64,000 nucleotides of DNA from Sphaerisporangium sp. TRM90804 (lineage in GTDB: Bacteria > Actinomycetota > Actinomycetes > Streptosporangiales > Streptosporangiaceae): contig NZ_JARWAC010000007.1 of NCBI RefSeq assembly GCF_029846175.1, positions 496,001-560,000 on the forward strand, in the 5' to 3' direction. Both the position numbers and the translations under genes were made by a program. Below are positions 25,930 to 34,148 of this stretch, in pieces. The notes beneath the pieces are model-generated. The model was given only the letters and a program-made list of their open reading frames with translations. It searched no databases and was not told where the DNA came from. Numbering within the stretch: the first letter of the stretch is position 1; each line of letters starts with the position of its first letter.

Positions 25930-25990
25930 TCGGGTACATATCTGTTGAGGCAGACATCCTCACCGCAACTACTCACCGCAGGAGTCGTAC

Positions 25991-26554
25991 ATGAGCACTC
26001 GCGCCTGGGAAGGCCTGACCATCCCCCAGCCGGGCACCTTCGACCTGGATGCCTCGCACACGCGTATCGGGTTCGTCGCCAAGCACATGATGGTGACCAA
26101 GGTCCGCGGCCACTTCGGCGAGTTCACGGGGAGCATCACGCTGGCCGAGAACCCGCTGGACTCCTCCACCGAGGTGACGATCAAGGCCGCCAGCATCGAG
26201 ACCGGCAGCCCCGACCGCGACACCCACCTGCGCAGCGACGACTTCCTCGCGGCCGACAAGTTCCCCGAGCTGACCTTCCGCAGCACCCGCGTCCTCAGCC
26301 ACTCGGGCGACGAGTTCACGGTCGCCGGCGACCTCACGGTACGTGACGTCACCAAGGAGGTCACCCTCAAGGTCGAGTACGGCGGCTCCGGCGTGAACCC
26401 CTGGGGCGCCGAGGTCTTCGGCTTCTCGCTGGAGACCGAGATCGACCGCGAGGAGTTCGGCCTGACCTGGAACGTGGCTCTGGAGGCCGGCGGCGTCCTG
26501 GTCAGCAAGAAGGTCAAGATCGAGATCGAGGGCGAAGCCACCCGCCGAGCCTGA
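25991..26554 (+). CDS. YceI-family lipid-binding protein
   Basis: 187 residues, one YceI domain (PGTFDLDASHTRIGF, DRDTHLRSDDFLAADKFP, GDLTVRDVTKEVTL). The family forms a lipocalin-like barrel that binds polyprenoid lipids. There is no signal peptide here, as for many actinobacterial members, so it is probably cytoplasmic. The ATG has GCAGGAG six bases upstream. The divergent MarR gene is its likely regulator. Confidence 0.93.
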   Translation: MSTRAWEGLTIPQPGTFDLDASHTRIGFVAKHMMVTKVRGHFGEFTGSITLAENPLDSSTEVTIKAASIETGSPDRDTHLRSDDFLAADKFPELTFRSTRVLSHSGDEFTVAGDLTVRDVTKEVTLKVEYGGSGVNPWGAEVFGFSLETEIDREEFGLTWNVALEAGGVLVSKKVKIEIEGEATRRA

Positions 26555-26600
26555 CCCCGCAGCCCTCGCCGACGGCCCCACGGCAGCCCTCGCCGCCCCC

Positions 26601-26800
26601 GATCGCGCTCCACGACGATCCGCGGCAACCCGCCGCCCCGATCGTGAACCGCGACGATCAGCGGCGACCCGCTGTCCCGATCGTGAACCGCGACGATCCG
26701 CGGCGACCCGCTGTCCCGGCTCGCGAAACCGCCACGGCCCGCAGCGACCCGCTGTCCCAGATCGCGAAACGATCGCCCCGCGGCGACCTGCTACCTCGGA
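26601..26800. repeat. 39-41 bp tandem repeats downstream of yceI
   Basis: About five degenerate units begin near 26601, 26640, 26679, 26718 and 26760. The core is GATCGTGAACCGCGACGATC followed by CGGCGACCCGCTGTC. The two middle units are almost identical. The 39-base period keeps frame, but no start, ribosome site or recognisable protein is present, so I treat it as non-coding. Confidence 0.75.
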
Positions 26801-26808
26801 TCGCGGAC

Positions 26809-26859
26809 CGGTACCCACATTCTGTATCCACAGCCTGTGGATACAGAATGTGGGTACCG
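26809..26859. repeat. 51-bp near-perfect palindrome
   Basis: Arms 26809-26833 and 26835-26859 are exact complements around a single base. The centre reads TATCCACAG-C-CTGTGGATA, so each arm ends in a sequence close to a DnaA box. It is AT-rich relative to its surroundings and lies 150 bases before the prophage-bearing tRNA. Confidence 0.9.
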
Positions 26860-27012
26860 TCCTTTCTCAAACCCCCGCCCGCTGGCACGGCACCCGCGAG
26901 CCTCCACCGCAACGCCCCCGCCCCCACGGCCACCACGACTCACCCACCGACACGGCAACCCACTTTGCCGCCCGGCATGAACGCCGGTACTCTGTGCTGA
27001 GCCACTCGGCCA
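26860..27012. other. Non-coding stretch before tRNA-Ser(GCU)
   Basis: No gene is visible. It presumably includes the tRNA promoter, but I cannot point to its boxes with confidence. Confidence 0.4.
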
Positions 27013-27102
27013 GGAGGCTTCGCCTAGTCAGGTCTATGGCGCCGCACTGCTAATGCGGTTTGGGTCTACAGCCCATCCGGGGTTCAAATCCCCGAGCCTC
27101 CG
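27013..27102 (+). tRNA. tRNA-Ser (anticodon GCU), prophage integration site
   Basis: Acceptor arms GGAGGCT and AGCCTCC pair. The anticodon loop CTGCTAA gives GCU, and a long variable arm and the GGTTCAAATCC T-loop are present. GCA follows directly at 27102-27104. The integrase gene begins 104 bases downstream, the usual arrangement when a phage inserts in a tRNA 3' end. Confidence 0.96.
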
Positions 27103-27110
27103 CAGGAAAA
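27060..27110. other. Inferred attL region at the 3' end of tRNA-Ser
   Basis: Tyrosine-integrase phages usually use the T-arm and 3' end of the tRNA as the core site. The matching attR copy is not in this window, so the core cannot be delimited. Confidence 0.45.
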
Positions 27111-27144
27111 GGGCCCTTTCTCGTAAAGCGAGAAAGGGCCCTTT
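27108..27144. terminator. Bidirectional terminator between tRNA-Ser and integrase
   Basis: A perfect 16-base stem (AAAGGGCCCTTTCTCG) with a 5-base loop. Confidence 0.85.
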
Positions 27145-27206
27145 CGACGTCCTTAAGAGATCAACTAAGGCCGTGCCGGACCATTGCCGGACCATCCCGC
27201 AAACGA

Positions 27207-28565
27207 TCATGCGCCCTTCCGGCGCCGCGGGATCATCGCCACCGTCGCCTCCGCCGCCGCCTGGGCCAGCTGAGGCAGCACCGCGGCGTACACGTCGGCG
27301 GTGAACGCGTACCGCGAGTGGCCCAGCTCGGCGCTCACGACCTTCATATCCACGCCCGCCGCCAGCATGATCGTGGCCGCACAGTGCCGAAGGTCGTGGA
27401 ATCGAATAGGCGGCAGCCCAGCGGCGCGCGCGATCGCAGCGAACCGCTCTGAGACGTACTCCTCGCGTAGCGGCGATCCGTTCTCCTGCGTGAACAGCCG
27501 CCCCGAGTCGACCCACGTGGCACCGGCCGCTAGGCGCTCCTGGCGCTGGCGCAGGCGCCAAGCGCCGAGCAGGCCGACGTTCACCGCGTCGAGGGAGACC
27601 GTCCTCCAGGAGGACTCGGTCTTGAGGCCGGTGTCGTCCTCTTCTTCCGACTCCAGCAGGCTGATCGTGCCCTCTGCCAGCGCGGTGTTCTCCCATAACG
27701 CGCCGGCCGCCTCAGCTCGGCGCAGGCCTCGCGTCGCCACCAGGTGGTACAGCGGGTACAGCCGTTCCTGTGCCGCCTCGGCCTGGTCCAGGAACTTGCC
27801 GCACAACTCCGGTGTCCACACCATGACCTTGCCGGGGACACGTCCGGTCTGCCGCCACCGCTCGATCCGGGCCGCGGTCCACACCAGCGGCCGTACCTTG
27901 CGCACGGTCGGGAGTTCGACGTGCGGCGCGGGGTTGTGCACGATGCGCTTTTGACGCCATGCGGTGCCCAGTGCGCTGGACAGCACCCGGTGCACCCGAT
28001 GAATCCGCGCTGGCGACAACGGCGTCTTGCGCTTCAAGCCGGGCTTCTGCCCGTCGGGCCGCGGCCGCGTCCAGGGGGCGGGCGCCCGGGCGGCGAGTAG
28101 CCGGCGGAGCATCTCGCTCTGGTGTCCGCCCTCGGGCGCATTGTTGATCTGCGCCATGGCGGCGTACAGCTCGGCCAGGTGACTCTCACGTAAGGCGTCC
28201 AGGGGGACGTGCCCCAGGCCTGGCTTGCCGTACAGCCGCACCGCCTCGACATACGACTTGCGAGTGGAGTCCTTCAGACTCTTCTTGCCGGCCAGCCAGA
28301 TATCGAGCCAGCCGCCGAAGGTCAGGTTGCGCTCGATCACGATGCCCTTGGCGGTCTGCACCTGGAGGCCCGGAAGGGCTCGGTCCGCCTCGCCTTTCGT
28401 CCGGTACGGCCCCGCCCACGGGCGCCGGCGTTTGCCGTCGGTCCCAGGCGCTTCGTATCGGATCCACCATGCGCCATGATCGCGCTTGGTTAGCAACGGG
28501 CAGGACTGCCCGAGTTGCTTCCCGCCGGAATCGCGGCAGTTACACCGCTTGACAGGGCTTGGCAT
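27207..28565 (-). CDS. int: Phage tyrosine integrase
   Basis: 452 residues. A short Cys-containing N-terminus (CNC, then SCPLL) and an arm-binding domain come first, then a SAM-like core-binding domain (about 80-210) and the catalytic domain. Catalytic residues are visible: Arg282 in GLRRAE, His390 and Arg393 in HDLRH, His416 in LGHS, and the nucleophile Tyr426 in TADVY. It integrates into and excises from tRNA-Ser(GCU). The start has GGAGG five bases upstream. The gene before it ends nine bases away. Confidence 0.95.
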   Translation of the reverse strand: MPSPVKRCNCRDSGGKQLGQSCPLLTKRDHGAWWIRYEAPGTDGKRRRPWAGPYRTKGEADRALPGLQVQTAKGIVIERNLTFGGWLDIWLAGKKSLKDSTRKSYVEAVRLYGKPGLGHVPLDALRESHLAELYAAMAQINNAPEGGHQSEMLRRLLAARAPAPWTRPRPDGQKPGLKRKTPLSPARIHRVHRVLSSALGTAWRQKRIVHNPAPHVELPTVRKVRPLVWTAARIERWRQTGRVPGKVMVWTPELCGKFLDQAEAAQERLYPLYHLVATRGLRRAEAAGALWENTALAEGTISLLESEEEDDTGLKTESSWRTVSLDAVNVGLLGAWRLRQRQERLAAGATWVDSGRLFTQENGSPLREEYVSERFAAIARAAGLPPIRFHDLRHCAATIMLAAGVDMKVVSAELGHSRYAFTADVYAAVLPQLAQAAAEATVAMIPRRRKGA

Positions 28566-28574
28566 CGAAACCTC

Positions 28575-28946
28575 CTACGAGGAGAGGTGGCGAAGCAGGA
28601 AGGTGAGGTTGCCAGCGAGCTGCTCGGCGACCGTGAGGGGGACCAAGCCCTGCCGTAGGTAGAGATCAATCTGGTAAGGCTCGATGTCCAGCCGCACCGG
28701 CAGGCCGTGCATGTCGCGTTCCAGTAGTGGATGACATCGGACCACCGGTGCGGGATAGGAGCTCTTCCGCAGGTCCACAGTATTGAGCAGGTGGTTGCAC
28801 GCCTCCTGAAGTGGGATGACGACGTCAGGATGGACGTCGGTTCGAGCTATGCGCAGTTCGATCAGCCCGGCCACCCAGCGGGAGGCGACTAGGCCGACCA
28901 CGAACTCGATGGGGTCGGCGAGGCGGACGATGAGCTGAGGGGTCAT
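28575..28946 (-). CDS. Prophage hypothetical protein upstream of integrase
   Basis: 123 residues, family not recognised. It is hydrophobic at the N-terminus (FVVGLVASRWVAGLIEL) and lacks HTH or metal motifs. It lies nine bases before the integrase on the same strand, so it is probably co-transcribed with it. A recombination accessory role is possible but not shown. Confidence 0.6.
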   Translation of the reverse strand: MTPQLIVRLADPIEFVVGLVASRWVAGLIELRIARTDVHPDVVIPLQEACNHLLNTVDLRKSSYPAPVVRCHPLLERDMHGLPVRLDIEPYQIDLYLRQGLVPLTVAEQLAGNLTFLLRHLSS

Positions 28947-29099
28947 GGCCAGTCGGGGCCTTCCCGTCGGACGGGCCGCCGTGCGGTGGCGGCCAGTTGC
29001 CTTGGTAGCCGATTGTTACCTGACCCTTCCTCATGTTGTCGTCCGAAACCGCGAACGACATCGGGTTGTTATGCTCCGTGGTTACCCGATTGCAGACGG

Positions 29100-29597
29100 T
29101 TATTCCCGCATATGACGGGCTATGTCTTCAGCCATCCGGAGGAAACGGGCACGCTCTTGCGGTGACAAATCGGGGGGAACTTGGATCGCTTCTCGAGACC
29201 CTGCGGCCACCTCTTCCACAATGCGAACAAAATTCGCTCGCTCCTTTTCTGACAGCCCTTGCGGAATAGGCACGGCCTCCCATGACCCATCGGGTGCATC
29301 CTTCAGTCTCGCCACTTCAACGCCGAGCCACTGGGCCGCGGCCAGCTCCGCCAGCACGCGCGGAGCCACACTCATCGCCACACCGAGCGCGCGCAGGCGC
29401 CACAGCTCTGGAGCGCGACTGACCCGCCCCTTTGCGAGCTGGTTGATCCATCCGTGCTGCAGCGAGAAGCCTGTCTGGGGATCAACGGCCCTCTCTGCCA
29501 GGGCCCGCTCGCTCTCCCCATGCTCGGCCAGGTAGTCGCGTACGAACCGACTCAACTGATCGTCTGCAGTGCCGGGAGTCCCACCTCTCGTCGGCAT
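29100..29597 (-). CDS. HTH repressor-like protein (candidate immunity regulator)
   Basis: 165 residues from the ATG at 29597, which follows AGGAGGAG. The N-terminal half contains an HTH-like region (RALAERAVDPQTGFSLQHGWINQLAKGRVSRAPELWRL, with a longer loop than standard Xre). The C-terminal half has a duplicated 30-residue unit, QGLSEKERANFVRIVEEVA and then PDLSPQERARFLRMAEDIA. Position, divergent from the early operon and upstream of the integrase, fits the lysogeny repressor. Confidence 0.65.
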   Translation of the reverse strand: MPTRGGTPGTADDQLSRFVRDYLAEHGESERALAERAVDPQTGFSLQHGWINQLAKGRVSRAPELWRLRALGVAMSVAPRVLAELAAAQWLGVEVARLKDAPDGSWEAVPIPQGLSEKERANFVRIVEEVAAGSREAIQVPPDLSPQERARFLRMAEDIARHMRE

Positions 29598-29802
29598 GCT
29601 CCTCCTCGCCTGGCGGCCGAATCGAACACCGGCCCTTCCCTTGTACACGATAGGTACTGAGGTCAACTAGGTATGGGAGTAAACCAGACTCACCGCTGGC
29701 AACACGATGCCGCACAACGGATTCGACAGGTGCCACTAGACATCCATCGGCAACGACAGGTAGTGTCCGATTCATCGAACAACGAGAGCGCGAGGTGCGC
29801 CT
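29598..29802. promoter_or_regulatory. Divergent lysogeny-control region
   Basis: This 205-base region lies between the repressor-like gene and the early operon. It contains repeated short motifs TAGGTA (29651, 29669) and CGAATCGAAC / GATTCGACA / GATTCATCGAAC that could be operators. No promoter fits the consensus well. Confidence 0.4.
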
Positions 29803-30273
29803 GTGGCAAGGTCCATTCCCATCCTCACCCCCACAGATCCGAAGAAGCTGCAGAGCGCCATGTATGCCGCTGGCCTTGACACCGTGCGCCTCGCCCGAAC
29901 GGCCGGTGTGAGCAAGCAATACGTATCGCTGATCTTGCGAGGGCGCCGCCGCTGTCGCGCCTCCACGGCGCAGGCCATAGCGCAGGCCGTCGGTCGGTCG
30001 ACGGCTGACTTTTTCACGTCGGTGATGTACGAACAATCGAACAACAAGGAGCTCGGTATGCCCGCTACGGACGTCAGGACTGACGACCCCTACCTCACCT
30101 TCGAGGAGGTCGCCAGCCTCGCACGGATGAAGGTGAAGACGTTGCGGCACCTGCGCCACACCGGTAAGGGCCCCGACTTCTTCAAGATCGGCCGCCGCCT
30201 GAAGATCCGCGAGTCCAAGGCCCGCGACTGGATCCGCAGCTACGAGACCGGCTCGCCCGCGCCGACCCCCTGA
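29803..30273 (+). CDS. Xre-type HTH fused to an excisionase-type (HTH_17) domain
   Basis: 156 residues. Residues 1-75 form a Cro/Xre HTH (VRLARTAGVSKQYVSLILRG). Residues 85-150 form a winged excisionase-type domain (YLTFEEVASLARMKVKTLRHL, FFKIGRRLKIRESKARDWI). It is the first gene of the rightward operon, in the place of cro/xis. An in-frame ATG at 30058 has AAGGAG six bases upstream, so a 71-residue Xis-like protein could also be made alone. The GTG at 29803 has GAGGTG upstream. Confidence 0.8.
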   Translation: MARSIPILTPTDPKKLQSAMYAAGLDTVRLARTAGVSKQYVSLILRGRRRCRASTAQAIAQAVGRSTADFFTSVMYEQSNNKELGMPATDVRTDDPYLTFEEVASLARMKVKTLRHLRHTGKGPDFFKIGRRLKIRESKARDWIRSYETGSPAPTP

Positions 30274-30336
30274 ACGACGGCGCCCCCGGGCCGACGCACC
30301 GGCCGGGGGCGACAGCCAATCCCCGAGGAGGGATTC

Positions 30337-30546
30337 ATGAAGTCTATGTGGCAGGACCTCAGCGCGTTCGCGGAGATTCTCACACCGGCTGAGGTCGCAG
30401 CGATCTTCCGCGTCGACCCGAGAACCGTCACCCGCTGGGCGAAGCAGGGCCACCTCACGCACTTCTGGACGCTCGGCGGCCACCGCCGATTCCACCGCGA
30501 CGAGGTCCAGACCCTGATCAACGGCCAGGCCGGCGGCGACCGATGA
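30337..30546 (+). CDS. BldC-like small MerR-type DNA-binding protein
   Basis: 69 residues. LTPAEVAAIFRVDPRTVTRWAKQG and TLGGHRRFHRDEVQTLI closely follow the single-domain BldC group of actinobacterial regulators. It probably binds direct repeats cooperatively in the phage or host genome. It follows a hairpin at 30284-30314 and overlaps the next gene by ATGA. Confidence 0.88.
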   Translation: MKSMWQDLSAFAEILTPAEVAAIFRVDPRTVTRWAKQGHLTHFWTLGGHRRFHRDEVQTLINGQAGGDR

Positions 30547-30917
30547 CCTACGCCTACGCCTACGCCGACGACACGACCCGTCTCGGCCTCCAGCAGCGCA
30601 GCGCCGTCGTACTGCTGAGCCTGCTGGCCCGTGACCTTCCGGTCGCCCACTGGTCCCTGACCGACGTTCTGGCCGTTGACGACGTTGACGGCGAGGTGGA
30701 GGGCCACCTCTCGGGCGGCGACGACGCTCAACGTCGGCTTGCGCTCACCGCGTGGGCCACAGAGTTCGGCGTCCCCGCGACCTGGAAGCAGTACAAGGAT
30801 CACGACCCTGCGGGCGCCTGGGAGGTGCGGACCACGATCACCGGCGTCCGGGTCCGGATCTGGACGCAGCTCGCCACCTGCCCGGCAGCCGCCGCACCGC
30901 AGGGCGATGCCCTATGA
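30543..30917 (+). CDS. Prophage early hypothetical protein
   Basis: 124 residues, not recognised. It is acidic, with a weak helical region, and overlaps both neighbours by four bases. Confidence 0.7.
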   Translation: MTYAYAYADDTTRLGLQQRSAVVLLSLLARDLPVAHWSLTDVLAVDDVDGEVEGHLSGGDDAQRRLALTAWATEFGVPATWKQYKDHDPAGAWEVRTTITGVRVRIWTQLATCPAAAAPQGDAL

Positions 30918-31213
30918 GCGTCCTTCATGGCCACCGCGTGCGCCCGAAGGACGCGGCGATCCTCAGGCCGGAGATCGCCCCGCAAGAGGGCACGATCCCC
31001 GGCCGGGATCTAGTCGTCGGAGATGTCATCGACTTTCTCGGCCGCCGCTACGAGATCGACCACTTCATGCCCTACCTCGGCCAGCTCAGGGGCGTGCTCG
31101 GCGAGGGCGCCCGGGTGGCATGGAGTGGCGACTGGGGCATGACGATCGGCCCCAACGCCGCGATCCGCATCGTGCCGCGCCCGGCCGCCGCCATGCCCGG
31201 AGAGAGTCTGTGA
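30914..31213 (+). CDS. Prophage early hypothetical protein
   Basis: 99 residues, not recognised. It is beta-rich (VVGDVIDFLGRRYEIDHFMPYLGQ), begins at the ATG overlapping the previous stop (ATGA) and ends in a GTGA overlap. Confidence 0.7.
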   Translation: MSVLHGHRVRPKDAAILRPEIAPQEGTIPGRDLVVGDVIDFLGRRYEIDHFMPYLGQLRGVLGEGARVAWSGDWGMTIGPNAAIRIVPRPAAAMPGESL

Positions 31214-31494
31214 ACGGGCCGGACCACTTCCAGGAGGCCGAGCGCTGCGCCGCAGAGGCCGATGAGGCAGCCGAGTACGCCCAGCGCGAGGGCCAGGGGC
31301 GCGAGAACCCGGAGGACCAGGCCAACCGGGCTGCTGCCTGGCGGGCGGCCGAGCACGCCCGGGGGATGGGGCTGCTGCACGCCATGCTCGCGCAGGCCGC
31401 CGCCACCGCGATGCAGCCGTCGCAGTACAGCACGGGTCGGCCCGAGATCGCCCGGTGGTACGAGGTGGCGGGGGTGAAGCCCGATGCCGGGTGA
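31210..31494 (+). CDS. Prophage early hypothetical helical protein
   Basis: 94 residues from a GTG overlapping the previous stop. It is strongly helical and charged (AERCAAEADEAAEYAQREGQ), with no known motif. Confidence 0.65.
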   Translation: MNGPDHFQEAERCAAEADEAAEYAQREGQGRENPEDQANRAAAWRAAEHARGMGLLHAMLAQAAATAMQPSQYSTGRPEIARWYEVAGVKPDAG

Positions 31495-31669
31495 GACCGC
31501 CCAGGTCCGCGTCATCGGCACGCCCGCCGGCGTGGCCGCCGTGGCGGACCTGATCCGCCAGCAGCCGGGCTGGGAAGTGGTTCGCGAGTCCTCCGCGCCC
31601 GCGCGCCGAGCCGGCCACGTGCGGCTGTACATCGACGTGTGTGCGGGCGAGGTGCGCGATGCGGGCTGA
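31484..31669 (+). CDS. Small prophage protein
   Basis: 61 residues (AQVRVIGTPAGVAAVADLIRQQ, then HVRLYIDV). It has an alternating beta-alpha-beta pattern like small proteins seen in other actinobacterial phage early regions. It overlaps both neighbours. Confidence 0.65.
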   Translation: MPGETAQVRVIGTPAGVAAVADLIRQQPGWEVVRESSAPARRAGHVRLYIDVCAGEVRDAG

Positions 31670-31928
31670 CATCCGCTCCCGGGCGCTCGGCTACTACCGG
31701 TCCGGCGCCATCCGGGTCCTGGCCGCCAGCACCGCCGCGCCCTCGGATCGGCCCTTCTTCGTCGAGGCCCGGGTCCGGGGCCATCACAGCGACTACATCG
31801 TCCGCCACGAGCTGCGCGCGTGGACGTGCACCTGCCACGCCGACGGCTGCGCCCACGTGGCCGCCGTGCAACTGGCCACCGGCCATCCCTCGGCCGCCGC
31901 CCCTACCCCTTCCCCGAAAGGATCATGA
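31659..31928 (+). CDS. Small SWIM-type zinc-finger-like protein
   Basis: 89 residues from the ATG at 31659, which has GAGGTG upstream. The segment WTCTCHADGCAHVAAVQLA gives a CxC...CxH ligand set as in SWIM fingers, so binding to DNA or protein is likely. The function in the phage is unknown. Confidence 0.7.
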   Translation: MRADIRSRALGYYRSGAIRVLAASTAAPSDRPFFVEARVRGHHSDYIVRHELRAWTCTCHADGCAHVAAVQLATGHPSAAAPTPSPKGS

Positions 31929-32383
31929 TGCCCCCCACCATCCGGGAGACGCGCATCGGCGAGGAGACCGTCAGCGCGCTCGACTACTTCTCCCGCCTGA
32001 TCGGCGCGATCGAGGACGGCAACTGGCGCTACGCCCGCGACAAGCTGCGCCAGCTGCAGAACACGCTGGCCACCCTGGCCGCGCAGCTGGACCGCAAGAG
32101 CCCGGCCGCCGGGCCGCCGGTGGCCGCGTACGTGGCCAGGGAGTCCCTCCACTACCGGATCGGCAAGGCCCTGTACCGCCCGCCCGCCGGCGAGTCCACC
32201 CGCCCGGAGGTCGCCGACGACGACCCCCGGTTCACCGCCGGGCTTCTCATCGACGTGCAGGCGGTGCTGGAGCAGCACGGCTACCGCCTCCCCGACGCCG
32301 AGCGCGACCGGCACCAGGCGCTGGGCGGGCTGAAGGTCGCCCTACTGGCCGTGGTCCGCACCTTCGAGGGCGGGGCGCAGTGA
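31925..32383 (+). CDS. Prophage early hypothetical protein
   Basis: 152 residues, mainly helical, not recognised. Two ATGs in a row at 31925 and 31928 follow AAAGG; the first overlaps the previous stop. Confidence 0.7.
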   Translation: MMPPTIRETRIGEETVSALDYFSRLIGAIEDGNWRYARDKLRQLQNTLATLAAQLDRKSPAAGPPVAAYVARESLHYRIGKALYRPPAGESTRPEVADDDPRFTAGLLIDVQAVLEQHGYRLPDAERDRHQALGGLKVALLAVVRTFEGGAQ

Positions 32384-32808
32384 TCGTCGAGGACGAGGAC
32401 GGCAACGACATCGACCTGCGCGACCTCGCGGACGATCGCGAGCCTGAACCGCCCGATGACCCACCGCCGCTCGACCTCGACGAGATCGAGGCCCTGTACC
32501 AGGCCGCCCTCGGGGAGTCGGTCGTCCTCGGCCAGCACGGCATGACCGTGATGTTCAACGCCGTGCCCGAGCTGCTGGCCCGGTTGCGCGCGGCCGAGGC
32601 CGAGCTGGCGGAGCTGCGCGGCTGGGAGCACCGGTACGAGTACGTCGTCACCCTTGGCGCAGAACCGGCCAAGGACCACCCGTTTGCGGCATCGGCTGAG
32701 TCCGCCGAGTGGATGCGGGTGCACCCCGAGTGCGGCACGCCGTGGGTCCGCGACGTCACCACGTCCCCGTGGCGCCGCTACGAACCGCCGCCCGAGCCGC
32801 CGTTCTAG
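32380..32808 (+). CDS. Prophage early hypothetical protein
   Basis: 142 residues from a GTG in a GTGA overlap. An acidic N-terminus (VEDEDGNDIDLRDL) is followed by a helical segment (LARLRAAEAELAELRG). No family is recognised. Confidence 0.65.
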   Translation: MIVEDEDGNDIDLRDLADDREPEPPDDPPPLDLDEIEALYQAALGESVVLGQHGMTVMFNAVPELLARLRAAEAELAELRGWEHRYEYVVTLGAEPAKDHPFAASAESAEWMRVHPECGTPWVRDVTTSPWRRYEPPPEPPF

Positions 32809-32821
32809 CCCGTCGTGATGT

Positions 32822-32850
32822 GGTCTCCCGCCGCCCCACGGCGGGAGACC
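32822..32850. terminator. Hairpin within the early operon
   Basis: A perfect 11-base stem (GGTCTCCCGCC) and 7-base loop between two genes of the same operon. It may reduce downstream transcription. Confidence 0.7.
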
Positions 32851-32873
32851 GGCAACCCCGAAAGGCACCCAAC

Positions 32874-33170
32874 ATGATCAACGATAGCGGCCCCGAGGAG
32901 ACCACCTTCGCCTCCGCGCACAGCGGCGACCTGGTGCAGATCGCCGTGTGCAGCTCTCTGACCTGTACCCACCCGCCCGGCGACTGCCCCCGCGGCTGGC
33001 GACCGGCGGTACGGCTACTCGCCGAGCCGCGGCCCTGCCCCGACGGCTGCGGCGCCCGGTGCTGTACCGGCGTCACCACCGACGGCCACACCATCCCCGT
33101 CCACGCCGCGCCCACCCGCCGCATGCGGGTGGTCGAGCACGGCCCACGGCCCACCAGGAGATCTGCATGA
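32874..33170 (+). CDS. Small Cys-rich protein
   Basis: 98 residues with paired cysteines (CSSLTCTHPPGDC, CPDGCGARCC), so probably zinc-binding. AAAGG lies upstream of the ATG. No family is recognised. Confidence 0.65.
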   Translation: MINDSGPEETTFASAHSGDLVQIAVCSSLTCTHPPGDCPRGWRPAVRLLAEPRPCPDGCGARCCTGVTTDGHTIPVHAAPTRRMRVVEHGPRPTRRSA

Positions 33171-33610
33171 CCGACGATTCCGCCCTGCCCGCCGAGGCCT
33201 TCCCGCTGGCGATCTACAGCGCGGACCGGCACGCCACGCCCGACACCGTCCACGCGCAGGAGTCCGAGCAGGCGCTGATGCTGTGGATCTCCGGGCTGAT
33301 GCTGTCGACGCCGCGCAGCGCCGACGACACCCGGCTGCACGCCGCGATCGACATGTCTCGGGCCATCGCCCGGGCGGCCGAGCGGCACGGCGCCCAGCTG
33401 CGCGCTGAGCTGGAGCGCCGCGACCGCGAGCGGCAGGCCGACAAGGCCGAGGCCGCCGTGCGCGCCGCGGAGGCCGCCCGGCGCCACGCAGACACCTCCC
33501 CGCCGGGCCCCGGCGACACCGTGCTGATCCCAGCGGCCGGCCGCGCCGACCAGACCCTGGCCATGCCCGTGGCCAACGGTGAGCAGGAGGTGACCGGTGC
33601 TGGCCGCTGA
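33167..33610 (+). CDS. Prophage early hypothetical helical protein
   Basis: 147 residues with a long charged helix (LRAELERRDRERQADKAEAA). AGGAG precedes the ATG. It overlaps both neighbours. The function is unknown. Confidence 0.7.
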   Translation: MTDDSALPAEAFPLAIYSADRHATPDTVHAQESEQALMLWISGLMLSTPRSADDTRLHAAIDMSRAIARAAERHGAQLRAELERRDRERQADKAEAAVRAAEAARRHADTSPPGPGDTVLIPAAGRADQTLAMPVANGEQEVTGAGR

Positions 33611-33809
33611 GGCTCGTGACCACACCGGGTCCCCCATCTCGCCGTACGCACGGGTGATAGGTCAGCGCCAGCGCCTGGCCACGGTGACCGACGTCGGCAC
33701 CCTGGCCGGCCGCCCGGTGGTGTACCTGATGTGGGACCCGCGCCACCACCTGGCGGCCCGCCGCGACACCGTCGTGGCGTCGGCTGTTCGCGTGGTCGGG
33801 CGCCGGTAA
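33597..33809 (+). CDS. Small prophage hypothetical protein
   Basis: 70 residues of beta-rich sequence (RLATVTDVGTLAGRPVVYLMW). The GTG follows AGGAGG. Confidence 0.6.
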   Translation: MLAAEARDHTGSPISPYARVIGQRQRLATVTDVGTLAGRPVVYLMWDPRHHLAARRDTVVASAVRVVGRR

Positions 33810-34126
33810 TGGGCCTGTCCTGGGGCGAAGACCCTACCCAGACACCTCCCGTACCCGGCGGCGACACCGATCTCGCTGTGCGGCTGATGGAAGCCCTGGA
33901 GGCCCGCGACGGCCAGGCGCCACCCGAGCCGCAGCCGTGCATGCTCGCCGAGCTCGACGCGTACGGCAGCCGCCGCCTGGCCCGCCAGGCCATCCACGCC
34001 CGCAGTCGCGGCTGGCGCGCCTGGTTCGGCCGGCGATGGCACCCGTTCCCCTGCGCCTGCGAGCGGTGGCACATCGGCCCGCGCCAGCGCCGTATCCGCC
34101 GTCCGCTCACCGCCGCGAGCTCCTGA
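33809..34126 (+). CDS. Prophage early hypothetical protein
   Basis: 105 residues starting in a TAATG overlap. It is basic and Trp/Arg-rich at the C-terminus (RGWRAWFGRRWHPFPCACERW). No family is recognised. Confidence 0.6.
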   Translation: MGLSWGEDPTQTPPVPGGDTDLAVRLMEALEARDGQAPPEPQPCMLAELDAYGSRRLARQAIHARSRGWRAWFGRRWHPFPCACERWHIGPRQRRIRRPLTAASS

Positions 34127-34148
34127 TCACCACCACACCGGAGACCTC

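Noticed and set aside
26601-26800. CRISPR array
   Set aside because: The units are contiguous and degenerate with no unique spacers and no cas genes; it is a simple tandem repeat.
29033-29269. 78-codon plus-strand frame
   Set aside because: It overlaps the repressor-like gene head-on and has no ribosome site or recognisable sequence.
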